DNA of 36,868 nt from Verrucomicrobia subdivision 3 bacterium UBA693. Its GTDB lineage: Bacteria > Verrucomicrobiota > Verrucomicrobiia > Limisphaerales > UBA8199. The stretch lies in assembly GCA_002298785.1 (NCBI GenBank), contig DBMR01000089.1, forward strand, positions 756 through 37,623, read 5' to 3'. Of the stretch, positions 17,454 to 26,198 are shown one piece after another. Numbering within the stretch: the first letter of the stretch is position 1; each line of letters starts with the position of its first letter. Under the pieces are notes generated by a model that worked only from the letters and a program-made list of their open reading frames with translations, searched no databases and was not told the DNA's origin. The translations under genes were made by a program, and so were the position numbers.

Positions 17454-19604
17454 TCAACGACCATAAAGCTTGGCAGCCACCGCGCGGCTGGCCTCGATCA
17501 ATTCGGCATACGGCGTGTCAGCCACATCCACAAATCCGATCTGGTAATTCTCCTCGTCATAGATCCTTCCGGTGGTCGGCTCGTCCTGGTATTGAAACCA
17601 ATGACAGCCGACGAACGCCGGGTGGCGGCGGGCGCCGAGCACATAATCCGTATACGCCCGGGCGCGGGTTGCCTGGTCTTTGACCGGCACCAGGCCCGTA
17701 TGGAACAGACCCCGATCCAGAGCGCCGAAGTGAAATTCCCCAATGATCAGCGGAACGTCTGCTCCGCCGTTAAACTGAAAATCCGCCACACTGCGCTGGT
17801 AAAGGTTGTAGCTCACCACATCGCAGTATTTCGCGGCCGCAGCCGCCGCTCGCGGATTCACCCAGGCGAAGCGGCATCCCAGGTAAAGCTGTTGCGGCGC
17901 CACAGCTTTGATGGCCTCCCGTACGGTGCGGAAATAACACTCGGCCGCACGCGAGTAAAACGCTTCCAGGTCCGCCTGGGCGAGCTTTTGGTCCGGTGTG
18001 TTGGTCGCGTTGAGCATGGCCTCCCAGGATGCGTGCTTTTGTCCCCAAGCCTCGTTCAGTTTTCCGATCTCCGTGTATTTGGACTTGAGATCGGTGATGA
18101 AAGCTTGTTTCAACGCCTGGTTCGGTGGGGACTTGAGCGCGGCCAGGGCCAGTGACGTTTCGTCGCCCCAAGACATTTCGTTATCCGAGAAATAGCCCAG
18201 GCACCATGGATCGTTGGCGCTCCGTCTTCCTTCCACGCTGCGTTTGACCGACTGGGCGAAGCTCGGATCGAAGACGTCCGGGAATTTGCCCCAATAGCCC
18301 TGGCTGCCCTCGATCATGCGCGTGCCATGTGAGCTCGCGGCATCCACGTAAGGCGTACGGCGCAAGAGTCGGGTGGCCTCGTCAGACCACATGCCGATGG
18401 TATTGATGCCCCAACTGCGCAGCCGGCGCTGGATGAGCTCGGGGTAAACCCGCGCGTGGTCGGGCCCGTATTTCCGGGCGAGGTTGGCCCCGGCAAAAGA
18501 GAAAGCGCGGGGCGTTTTACCGGCGTAATACCCGTGCAAAGCGAAGCCGGACGATACGAATTCCCCAAACGCAGACTCCTGCCCCGGGAAATTCTCGAAC
18601 CACGACTCTCGGCCTTCAATCGGCGTGGCATCCCGCATCCGGACGCAATCGATACCGTGCGAGAAGAATAAGTGTCCCTCGGGATCTACCAGCCACCATT
18701 TGCCTTCATACTTTTGAGTGCGAAAGAAGCCGGTGGCCTCGAGCTTGGGCCCATCAGCCCAGCCGCCGTATTTGTCCCAGCCCGCAGGGCTCGGCGTTTT
18801 CGCGAGTGCCTGTTCCTCTTGTTCGCGGCGCTCCTGCATTTCCTTGACGGAATGCGTTTTTCCCGGCCAATCCCGATGCCGGTACTGCCCAAACGTGTCA
18901 ATGAACGGGAAGAACGGTTCGGCATCCGCGGTGCTGGCGGTGGGCGGCGTGTAGGTTCCACTGGCGCGGATCGCGCCGATTTCGAACTGGTGGTCTTCGG
19001 AAGGTTTGGTGACGAAGATCAGCATTTGTGTGACTCGCGCGGGATCAATGGTTCCATCCACTCCCGGAGCTACTGGGTAACCGCGCATGCCAAAGAGTTT
19101 CCCGCCCAGTTTGTCCGAAGCCGCCCGGACCAATCTCACGATTAGCGAGCCGCTCTTGCCCGGTCCCAGGGTCAGGGATTCGGTCAGGCAATGCCGGGTG
19201 CCATCCGCTCCAGTGTTGTCCACGCGGCAATAAACGGTCAGCTTATTTGCGCCGCTATTCGTCACTGGCAAATTCACTTGGTCATAAGCGCTCAGATCCC
19301 AGGTGCCTCCGGAAGCAGGCAAGGTGATCCCCGGCCAGGTTTCCCGGTGGCCGGTCCGCACTCGCAGCGCGTTTGCCTGACCTGCGGATACCACCGAAGC
19401 CGTCGCGTCACTTGTTGGGATTTTCGCGGGATCAAAGCCACGCCCGAAATCGACCAACACCAACTCCGCCGCAGTACCCGAAGCAGCCGGGAGCCCGCTA
19501 ATGAATAGCAGCGCCAGTTGCCAGCAAAGCAGCGGTTGCAGAGCGTAGAAGCAGTGAATTCTTAGGCGGGAGAAACGTGTTAATAGTGAGCAAGCCAGCT
19601 TCAT
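17454..19604 (-). CDS. Secreted GH50/agarase-like glycoside hydrolase
   Basis: 716 aa. The N-terminus contains a long signal region ending around LPAASGTAA. Residues about 48-225 form a beta-sandwich CBM-like domain (LVLVDFGRGFDP, TWDLSAYDQVNLPVTN). Residues about 290-710 form a clan GH-A-like TIM barrel with KWWLVDPEGHLFFSHGIDCV at its start. GYFSDNEMSWGDE carries candidate acid/base Glu476, and PLIIGEFHFGALDRG carries candidate nucleophile Glu623. This order (CBM-like domain, DPEG motif, NE, GEFHFG) matches GH50 beta-agarases and relatives. GH50 enzymes release neoagaro-oligosaccharides, but related proteins act on other galactans, so substrate is uncertain. It is divergent from the GH127 gene across a 230-bp gap and lies upstream of the ECF sigma operon. 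Confidence 0.75.
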   Translation of the reverse strand: MKLACSLLTRFSRLRIHCFYALQPLLCWQLALLFISGLPAASGTAAELVLVDFGRGFDPAKIPTSDATASVVSAGQANALRVRTGHRETWPGITLPASGGTWDLSAYDQVNLPVTNSGANKLTVYCRVDNTGADGTRHCLTESLTLGPGKSGSLIVRLVRAASDKLGGKLFGMRGYPVAPGVDGTIDPARVTQMLIFVTKPSEDHQFEIGAIRASGTYTPPTASTADAEPFFPFIDTFGQYRHRDWPGKTHSVKEMQERREQEEQALAKTPSPAGWDKYGGWADGPKLEATGFFRTQKYEGKWWLVDPEGHLFFSHGIDCVRMRDATPIEGRESWFENFPGQESAFGEFVSSGFALHGYYAGKTPRAFSFAGANLARKYGPDHARVYPELIQRRLRSWGINTIGMWSDEATRLLRRTPYVDAASSHGTRMIEGSQGYWGKFPDVFDPSFAQSVKRSVEGRRSANDPWCLGYFSDNEMSWGDETSLALAALKSPPNQALKQAFITDLKSKYTEIGKLNEAWGQKHASWEAMLNATNTPDQKLAQADLEAFYSRAAECYFRTVREAIKAVAPQQLYLGCRFAWVNPRAAAAAAKYCDVVSYNLYQRSVADFQFNGGADVPLIIGEFHFGALDRGLFHTGLVPVKDQATRARAYTDYVLGARRHPAFVGCHWFQYQDEPTTGRIYDEENYQIGFVDVADTPYAELIEASRAVAAKLYGR

Positions 19605-19834
19605 GTGTGGATAATGCGGTGAAATCGCAGAATTAAAAGGGCGAAGTGAGTATCAGCCGGGACCCCGGGGAAAAGGCGCGATTTAGTTCGATGCAAAACT
19701 GCGTGGTGGTTCTGACAACCTTCCGAAAACTTGATCCGCCTTGGCGAAATTTGCCTTTGGAGCGCGGTAGAAGCGCTGCTGCACAGGAAATCGACATTGG
19801 CCGCCACCCCCGAACTTTAGTAGGCTGGAATTGT

Positions 19835-22279
19835 ATGAACAGCAAAGTTTCCGTCGGCCTGGGCTTGGCGCTGGGCCTGCTGGCCGGCTTGATGCGATTC
19901 CCATCTGCTCGAGCCGCCGAGCAGGATTACCCGTTTAATCCGGTTCCGATGAACCAGGTGCACCTGGACGATGTCTTTTGGAAACCACGTATTGACACCA
20001 ATCGCAGCGTCACCGTGCCGGTCTGTTTTAAAAAGTGTGAAGAGCAGCGCATTCCCAACTTTCGGCGCGCGGCAAAGTTGGAGACAGGCTCATTTCGGGG
20101 CGATCCCTTTGACGATTCCGACTTGTATAAAGTGGCGGAAGGCGCCGCTTACTGCCTGGCGACGGAACCCGATCCGGCCTTGCGGAAGTACTTGGACGAC
20201 CTGGTAACACTGTTTGGAAAAGTCCAACAGCCGGACGGCTATCTGTACACGTCCCGGATCATTCACGGGGACAAGGCGCCGGGTCGTGCCAGTTCAGTCC
20301 CTTGGCTGAACGAGATGGGTGGGGTCACGGGTGATGACAGCCACGAATTGTATTGCGCTGGCCATTTGATCGAAGCCGCCGTCGCGCATTTTCAAGCGAC
20401 CACCAACCGGGCCTTTCTGGATATTGCCATCCGGCTGGCCGACCTGATCCAAAAGAACTGGGGACCTGGACCCGACCAGTTGAAGATCTCCCCCGGTCAC
20501 CAGGAAATTGAGTTGGCCCTGGTCAAGTTGGCTCGAGCTACGGGCGACAAAAAGTACCTCGATCTGGCCAAATTCCTGCTCGATTGCCGTGGGCGCTATC
20601 GCCGCCCGGCGGGTGTCAAAGTGGCGTTCCCGGATGACTACTACTCGAACGAAGTCGCGTTGACGAATTTGACTCAAGCCGTCGGGCACGCAGTGCGGAC
20701 CGGTTATATGCTGTCGGGCATGACGGACATTGCCGCGCTGCTTGGTGACGCCGGCTATGCCCAGGCGGTGGATGCTATATGGGCCGATACCGTTGGCCGG
20801 AAGCTCTATCTCCACGGCGGCGTGGGCGCGGTCGGCGGCCATGAGGGTTTTGGCGCTCCGTACGAGCTACCGAACAATGGCTACAACGAGACTTGTGCGG
20901 CCGTGGCAATGTGCCTATGGAACCAGCGCCTCTTCCTGTTGCATGGCGACGCCCAATACATCGATGTGCTCGAACGTACGCTTTACAACGGTTTTCTGGC
21001 CGGAGTCTCCCTCTCAGGTGACCACTTCTTTTATCCCAACCCCCTGGTTTCGGCTGGCGGTTACGCCCGGAGCGAGTGGTTTGGCTGCGCGTGCTGCCCG
21101 GTTAATGTGAGCCGTTTTCTACCCTCGGTCCCTGGCCTGCAATATGCCACCCATGGGGACCAGCTTTACGTGAACCTCTTCGCCGGCGGCAAGGCGGAAG
21201 CTTCCCTAACCAGCACTCGCATCGCTCTCACGCAGGAAACCCGTTATCCCTGGGATGGCGCCGTAAAATTAATCGTCGCGCCGGAAAAACCCACACAGTT
21301 TACCGTCATGGTCCGCATTCCGGGCTGGGCTCGCAATCAACCGGTGCCGACCGATCTTTACCGTTATGCGGAGCAACTCCCGTCTGGCGTGACGCTGAGC
21401 GTCAACGGGCAGGACGTGGCCTTGCGGATCGAGAAAGGTTATGTGGCGGTGAACCGTCTTTGGCATAGCGGCGACGTGGTGAAGCTGAACCTTCCCATGC
21501 CGGTGCGGAGGGTTGTGGCGGATGCTCGTGTGGCGGATGACGCGGGTCGCGTCGCCCTGGAGCGAGGGCCGCTGGTTTACTGTTTCGAAGGTGTGGACCA
21601 TGGCGGGAAGGTGTTTCAGCTTGCGGTTCCTGATGCTGCCGCGTTCGAGGCACAATTTCAGCCGGCGCTACTCGGTGGTGTCACCGTGCTTACCGGCACC
21701 GGTCAGTCTGCTAGCCGTCGTGCCGACGGAACCGTGGCGAGTGCGGCGGTCCGCGTCACCGCCGTGCCCTATTATTCGTGGTGCAACCGTGGTGCCGGTC
21801 AGATGCAGGTGTGGATGCCCAGGGCGCTCGAGAAGGCCACGCCGTTGCCGCTTCCAACCTTGGCCAACCGGGCCCAAGCCAGCGCGTCACATTGCGCTGG
21901 ACCGGACACCGTGCAGGCGCTCAACGACGGAATTGAGCCCAAAAACTCCGCGGACCAAACATTGCCGCGCATGACCTGGTGGGATCACCAAGGCAAGACC
22001 GAATGGGTGCAGTACGACTGGGACCAAGCAGTGACGCTGGGCGGCGCCAGGGTCTATTGGTTCGACGACCGCGGTGGATGCCGGTTGCCGAAATCGTGGA
22101 AGCTGCTCTACCGTGATGGTGATGGCTGGCGACCGGTGCGGAACACCTCAAAGTATTCAACCGACCTGGACGCCTACAACCACGTGGGCTTTGCGCCCGT
22201 GACCACGAAGTCCCTCCGCCTGGAGGTGCAACTGCACGAGAACGCGTCCGCCGGCATTTTGGAGTGGAAGCTCGAATAA
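19835..22279 (+). CDS. GH127-family beta-L-arabinofuranosidase-like enzyme (DUF1680), secreted
   Basis: The start chosen is the ATG at 19835, with signal peptide NSKVSVGLGLALGLLAGLMR up to ARAAEQD. The open frame extends to 19646, but those residues look non-coding. The product is 814 aa. The alpha/alpha-barrel runs from about residue 35, with VHLDDVFWKPR, GDDSHELYCAGHLIEAAVAH and LYLHGGVGAVGGHEGFG. The zinc/thiol site known from Bifidobacterium HypBA1 is visible as Glu352 and Cys354 (NETCA) and Cys420-Cys421 (GCACCPVN), with Cys420 the expected nucleophile. Beta-sandwich domains follow. The last 120 residues (TEWVQYDWDQAVTLGGARVY) form a discoidin-like carbohydrate-binding domain. Family members remove beta-L-arabinofuranose from plant glycoproteins and arabinans. 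Exact substrate here is unproven. Confidence 0.88.
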   Translation: MNSKVSVGLGLALGLLAGLMRFPSARAAEQDYPFNPVPMNQVHLDDVFWKPRIDTNRSVTVPVCFKKCEEQRIPNFRRAAKLETGSFRGDPFDDSDLYKVAEGAAYCLATEPDPALRKYLDDLVTLFGKVQQPDGYLYTSRIIHGDKAPGRASSVPWLNEMGGVTGDDSHELYCAGHLIEAAVAHFQATTNRAFLDIAIRLADLIQKNWGPGPDQLKISPGHQEIELALVKLARATGDKKYLDLAKFLLDCRGRYRRPAGVKVAFPDDYYSNEVALTNLTQAVGHAVRTGYMLSGMTDIAALLGDAGYAQAVDAIWADTVGRKLYLHGGVGAVGGHEGFGAPYELPNNGYNETCAAVAMCLWNQRLFLLHGDAQYIDVLERTLYNGFLAGVSLSGDHFFYPNPLVSAGGYARSEWFGCACCPVNVSRFLPSVPGLQYATHGDQLYVNLFAGGKAEASLTSTRIALTQETRYPWDGAVKLIVAPEKPTQFTVMVRIPGWARNQPVPTDLYRYAEQLPSGVTLSVNGQDVALRIEKGYVAVNRLWHSGDVVKLNLPMPVRRVVADARVADDAGRVALERGPLVYCFEGVDHGGKVFQLAVPDAAAFEAQFQPALLGGVTVLTGTGQSASRRADGTVASAAVRVTAVPYYSWCNRGAGQMQVWMPRALEKATPLPLPTLANRAQASASHCAGPDTVQALNDGIEPKNSADQTLPRMTWWDHQGKTEWVQYDWDQAVTLGGARVYWFDDRGGCRLPKSWKLLYRDGDGWRPVRNTSKYSTDLDAYNHVGFAPVTTKSLRLEVQLHENASAGILEWKLE

Positions 22280-22354
22280 CCGCGAGCGGTCGAAGCCGAG
22301 TGAAGGTTGTCAGGGCTCGCCTGCCGGCCCTGTTCCCCGCCATAAATAGAACTG

Positions 22355-22388
22355 CCTGGCGGCCGCGGGAACTTCCACGACCGCCAGG
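22355..22388 (-). terminator. Hairpin between convergent GH127 and LamG genes
   Basis: The stem CCTGGCGG/CCGCCAGG (8 bp) has an 18-base loop. On the minus strand it is followed by CAGTTCTATTTATGG, moderately T-rich; on the plus strand no T tract follows. It probably terminates the LamG gene. Confidence 0.45.
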
Positions 22389-22418
22389 GAAGGGGTATCA
22401 CCCTTCAGAGGCCGCACC

Positions 22419-24374
22419 TTACATCAGGTACGGATTAGAGATCACCGTCGCCGGTGAATGTCCGCGATACCGGTAGAACTTGATGGTCTTTTGAGTCGCG
22501 GTCGGATAGGGAGAGGCAACGCCGGGCACGTCCGTGTAAGGGCCCGCAACGGAGTCCGCCGATTGCAGGATGGCGTCCGGGCATTGCCAGCGCAGAGTGA
22601 CGCCCGAGGTGGGGGCGGCGCTAAAGTTGAGCCGCACCTGGAGAGCGCTGCTGTCCACGATGGCGTCGGTACTCTTGATCGATCCCAACTCGGCACCGGT
22701 TAGGAGCCGGCTGTATATGCGGACATCGTCCAACAGACCGTCGTACGGCTGCCAAGCGGCATCATGCGACAAGCCGAGTTCCAATTCCTGGGTCGCTGGC
22801 CAGGACCAAATGACCGAGACAATACCGTCAATCGCGCCGTCGATATAGAGATTAACCGTGCCGGACTCATCATAAGTCACCGCGACGTGATGCCATTTAT
22901 TGTCGTTAATAGTACCTGTGGATTGAATGGCATCGCCGCCAACCTTGACGGTGAGGGTGCCGTCGCCATTCAGCACGATGAGCATGCCGCCGGAGGTGCG
23001 CCGGTCGAGGATGGCCGAGCCATTGGCCGCCGCGGTGTTGGTCGGGCCACTGGTACGGGTCCAGAACGCGATTGAGCCGGCAGTGGTATTGAGGTTGGTT
23101 GCGGCCGGCACGACGATTTGGCTGGCGGCGGTGGCGCTGAACTTCATGACGCCATTGCGATTGAGGCTGGCGCTGTCAGTGCTGGCGGCTTGCCACGTTG
23201 CCCCGTAGTTCAAGCCGTCGTGCTCCGGTCCCGACGGGTTGGAGTCCACAACGAAGTTGTTTCCCGGCGTGGTCGAGAGGCTGTCCACGGAAACCGGGGA
23301 GGTGGTGGCGGATCCGTAGTTGTTTGTGACCATGAGATCGTAACTGGCGAGATCGGTCCGGGTGATGTTCGTGATGCCAAAAGCCGGGGACGTGGCTCCG
23401 GGGATGGCCGCGCCGTTCTTCCGCCATTGATAGGAGAGGGGGGGCACCCCGACAGCGTAAGCGCTCCACACCACGGTATCACCGGGCGAAGCCACCACTG
23501 GATTGGGCGGCATCGTCACCACTGGTTTATCCGTGATAATAAAGCCGGCGATGGTGCTGGCGAAGTTGTATCCAGTTACTTTATCGCCAGTATGCGCAGC
23601 GCGGTTGCCCCGGATGACCAGGTGGTCGGTATCCACCGCCCCGCTGGCAGTGCTTAAGCCGCCACCCACGCCGCGGACCCAGGACGTGTCACCCGAATCC
23701 CCCACCGGCGGCGTGCTGGGATAGAACACCGATTGCGTCGTATTCGCCGTAGCATCGATGATAAACGCGTTGGTGAGATATTGCATGGAATCCGCGGAAG
23801 AGATCAATTGCACCGCGAACGGACTGCTCGGGAACAGGCTCTTCAAACCAGTGATGTCGATGTTGTATCCCGGCTGATTGTTATCTCCGCCGCTGGAGCC
23901 GGGGCCGAAATTCACACCGTCGCGAATAAATCCCCAATACACTTGTTCGTTGCCCGGTTTGTAGGTATTACCGCCGTAATTGTAATGGGGCCCGGTGCGA
24001 CTGTATCCGCCGAAGCCGCTGACGTTGGCCGTGTAGCCTGACCAGGTTACGTGGATGGATCCCTGGGGCAGCGGGTTCAGTCCGGTACCGGGCAGGGTGG
24101 TGTTGTCGATGACCTGGTCCAGCGTGTAATATGCCGCGGGACAACCGTAGCCCGTATCCATTTGTGGGAGGCTCTCCCAGGCGTTAGTTCCGATGCCGAA
24201 AGCCGGAGCCGTGACGACCGCGCCCGAATACGAGTGGGCGCCGCAATAATTGCATTGAAAGTTGAAACCTACCGTGGCTGCCTGGCTGACACCCAGCATC
24301 AGGGCCGCGGCCGATATGGTACACGCCGATTTCTTGGCGGGTTCCCGGTGGGAAGCGAAACGTGATTTTTTCAT
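22419..24374 (-). CDS. Secreted LamG/Ig-like protein
   Basis: The start chosen is the ATG at 24374 (MKKSRFASHREPAKKSACTI), whose signal peptide ends near SQA-ATVGF; the frame is open further upstream to 24470. The product is 651 aa. The N-terminal domain (about residues 27-265) has a CNYCGAHSYSG motif and further aromatic and Gly-rich segments. I do not recognise a named family for it. An Ig-like domain (about 270-355, PPLSYQWRKNGAAIPGA) and a LamG/concanavalin-like domain (about 370-560, KWHHVAVTYDESGTVNLYID and YDGLLDDVRIYSRLLTGAE) follow. The C-terminal module has LRWQCPDAILQSADSVAGPY and ends near KFYRYRG. Probably a cell-surface carbohydrate-binding protein; it sits next to the GH127 gene and may act on the same glycan (inference). 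Confidence 0.8.
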   Translation of the reverse strand: MKKSRFASHREPAKKSACTISAAALMLGVSQAATVGFNFQCNYCGAHSYSGAVVTAPAFGIGTNAWESLPQMDTGYGCPAAYYTLDQVIDNTTLPGTGLNPLPQGSIHVTWSGYTANVSGFGGYSRTGPHYNYGGNTYKPGNEQVYWGFIRDGVNFGPGSSGGDNNQPGYNIDITGLKSLFPSSPFAVQLISSADSMQYLTNAFIIDATANTTQSVFYPSTPPVGDSGDTSWVRGVGGGLSTASGAVDTDHLVIRGNRAAHTGDKVTGYNFASTIAGFIITDKPVVTMPPNPVVASPGDTVVWSAYAVGVPPLSYQWRKNGAAIPGATSPAFGITNITRTDLASYDLMVTNNYGSATTSPVSVDSLSTTPGNNFVVDSNPSGPEHDGLNYGATWQAASTDSASLNRNGVMKFSATAASQIVVPAATNLNTTAGSIAFWTRTSGPTNTAAANGSAILDRRTSGGMLIVLNGDGTLTVKVGGDAIQSTGTINDNKWHHVAVTYDESGTVNLYIDGAIDGIVSVIWSWPATQELELGLSHDAAWQPYDGLLDDVRIYSRLLTGAELGSIKSTDAIVDSSALQVRLNFSAAPTSGVTLRWQCPDAILQSADSVAGPYTDVPGVASPYPTATQKTIKFYRYRGHSPATVISNPYLM

Positions 24375-24650
24375 AAGAGTTAAGAATACAAGACCTCCTC
24401 GCGGCGAACGGATTAGGCGCGCCGCCAGCGGAGAGTCGTGAATCCCAACAAGAGACTCCGAGAAGGGCAAAATGTCAAATGAGCCACTTGCCTCGATACC
24501 GCACCGGCCTTATATTTTAGGCGACAAATGTGGCGGTGACGGGCGGTTGAATTTCGGGTTGCTCCCGCGGGATTTTGGCCGGCGGGCGAGGCGAAGCGGC
24601 TACCGGATCGGGAGATATATAAACATTAACATGGCTAATTTAATGCAACG

Positions 24651-26156
24651 ATGACGCCGGCACAACTCCAGCAGCGGCTGAGCGAAGCCCGACAGTTGTT
24701 GTTGGCACAAAATTTTTCAAAAGCCCTCCCGCTATACGAAAAGCTTACGCGGGACTGTCCCGATGCCGCTGTGATCTGGTTCGAATATGGCAACGTGGCC
24801 TCCCGTTTGCGGCGTCCAGAGCAGGCCGAGGCGGCGTGGCGGAAAGCTTTGGAACTGGAACCGCGGAACGCCGAATTGGCCGGCCTGATCGGCCACCAAT
24901 ACCAGGGTTTGCGTCGTCCGGCGGAGGCGCGCGCCTGTTTTGCCCGGGCGGCGGCGGCCGATCGGCGCGGTATCAATCCTCGTATCAGCCTGGCGGTACT
25001 GCTGGAGCAGAATCACCAACTCCAATCGGCCCGCGAGGCAGTGGCCGAGTGCCTGGCCATTGATCCCCGGGACGACCAGGCCCGGTATTTTGCCGCCGTG
25101 TTGGATCGCCGCGAAAACCTGATCGAGGCGGCGGAACGGCGGTTGCGGGAGTTGTTGGCTTCCGAACCCCGCCATCCCTACGTGCGTTACGCGGCGCGAT
25201 ATGAACTGGCCCAGGTAATGGATCGGACCGGTCGGGTCGAGGAAGCGATGGCCCTGTTATCCGAGGCGAAGCAAATCGTGCGAACCCTCACCGACACAGC
25301 GGCGCTGGTGCGTGGCTACGACCAGGCGGCCGAGGCGGCCCGGCGCTTCACCCTCAGCCAGCCGAAGGGCATCTTGCGCGATTGGGATCGATATTTTCCC
25401 TTGGACCGCCGGGAGCCGATTCCCGCTCTGGCTTTCCTTGGGGGGCATCCTCGCAGTGGGACGACGCTCCTCGAGCAGGTCTTGGACGCTCATCCTGGCA
25501 TGGCCGCGCTGGACGAGCCGAGTGCGTTTGTGGAGATCCTCCAGCCGGCCTTTTACCAGTCCCGGGACCTTTCCAGTCCGCGACTTAACGATCTGCGCCG
25601 GGCCTATATTCAAGAGCTTTTGCGGGAGCTTGGGCCGCGGGCGGAGGGGAAATTGTTAATCGACAAGAATCCCTCGCCGACCGCCCGCCTGCCATTGTGG
25701 CTGCGGGTGTTCCCCGAGCTGCGCGTGCTCATTGCTCTGCGCGATCCGCGCGATGTGGTGCTGAGTTGCTATTTTCAGAATATCCCGCTCAATCCCACCA
25801 ACGTGAACTTTCTCAGCTTTGAACGACTGGCCAAGCACTACGGTGATCTGATGGATATCTGGCTGGCGGTCCGGGAATGGGAGGGATTCGCCTGGATGGA
25901 AACGCATTACGAAGACACCGTGGCGAATCTCGAGCAGGAAGGCCGCCGTGTGACGGAGTTTTTAGGCAAGACCTGGCATCCGGACCAGGCCCAATTCCAT
26001 GAAAAGAGCCGGCAGAAGCAATTCTATTCGCCCACTTACCAGGATGTCACCCGGCCGATCTATGCGCGCTCAATAGCGCGCTGGCAGGCTTACGAGAAGT
26101 ACCTGGCGCCGGCCTTGCCCCAGCTCGAACGTTATTGCCGCGAATTTGGCTACTGA
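24651..26156 (+). CDS. TPR-repeat sulfotransferase
   Basis: 501 aa with no signal peptide, so cytoplasmic. Residues about 1-240 form tetratricopeptide repeats (FSKALPLYEKLTRDCPDA, RRPEQAEAAWRKALELEPRN, RRPAEARACFARAAAADRR). Residues about 255-500 are a PAPS-dependent sulfotransferase domain. The 5'-phosphosulfate loop GHPRSGTTLLEQ starts at Gly265, and the 3'-phosphate motif LIALRDPRDVVLSCYF lies near residue 365. It should transfer sulfate from PAPS to a sugar, lipid or protein. The TPR part probably recruits the acceptor. The ATG has no Shine-Dalgarno sequence; TATATAAA at 24616-24623 is a possible -10 element without a good -35 element. No PAPS synthesis genes are nearby. Confidence 0.88.
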   Translation: MTPAQLQQRLSEARQLLLAQNFSKALPLYEKLTRDCPDAAVIWFEYGNVASRLRRPEQAEAAWRKALELEPRNAELAGLIGHQYQGLRRPAEARACFARAAAADRRGINPRISLAVLLEQNHQLQSAREAVAECLAIDPRDDQARYFAAVLDRRENLIEAAERRLRELLASEPRHPYVRYAARYELAQVMDRTGRVEEAMALLSEAKQIVRTLTDTAALVRGYDQAAEAARRFTLSQPKGILRDWDRYFPLDRREPIPALAFLGGHPRSGTTLLEQVLDAHPGMAALDEPSAFVEILQPAFYQSRDLSSPRLNDLRRAYIQELLRELGPRAEGKLLIDKNPSPTARLPLWLRVFPELRVLIALRDPRDVVLSCYFQNIPLNPTNVNFLSFERLAKHYGDLMDIWLAVREWEGFAWMETHYEDTVANLEQEGRRVTEFLGKTWHPDQAQFHEKSRQKQFYSPTYQDVTRPIYARSIARWQAYEKYLAPALPQLERYCREFGY

Positions 26157-26198
26157 GAATGGAGCCACTGCCGCACGAGCGGACGCGCGACTCCTGGT

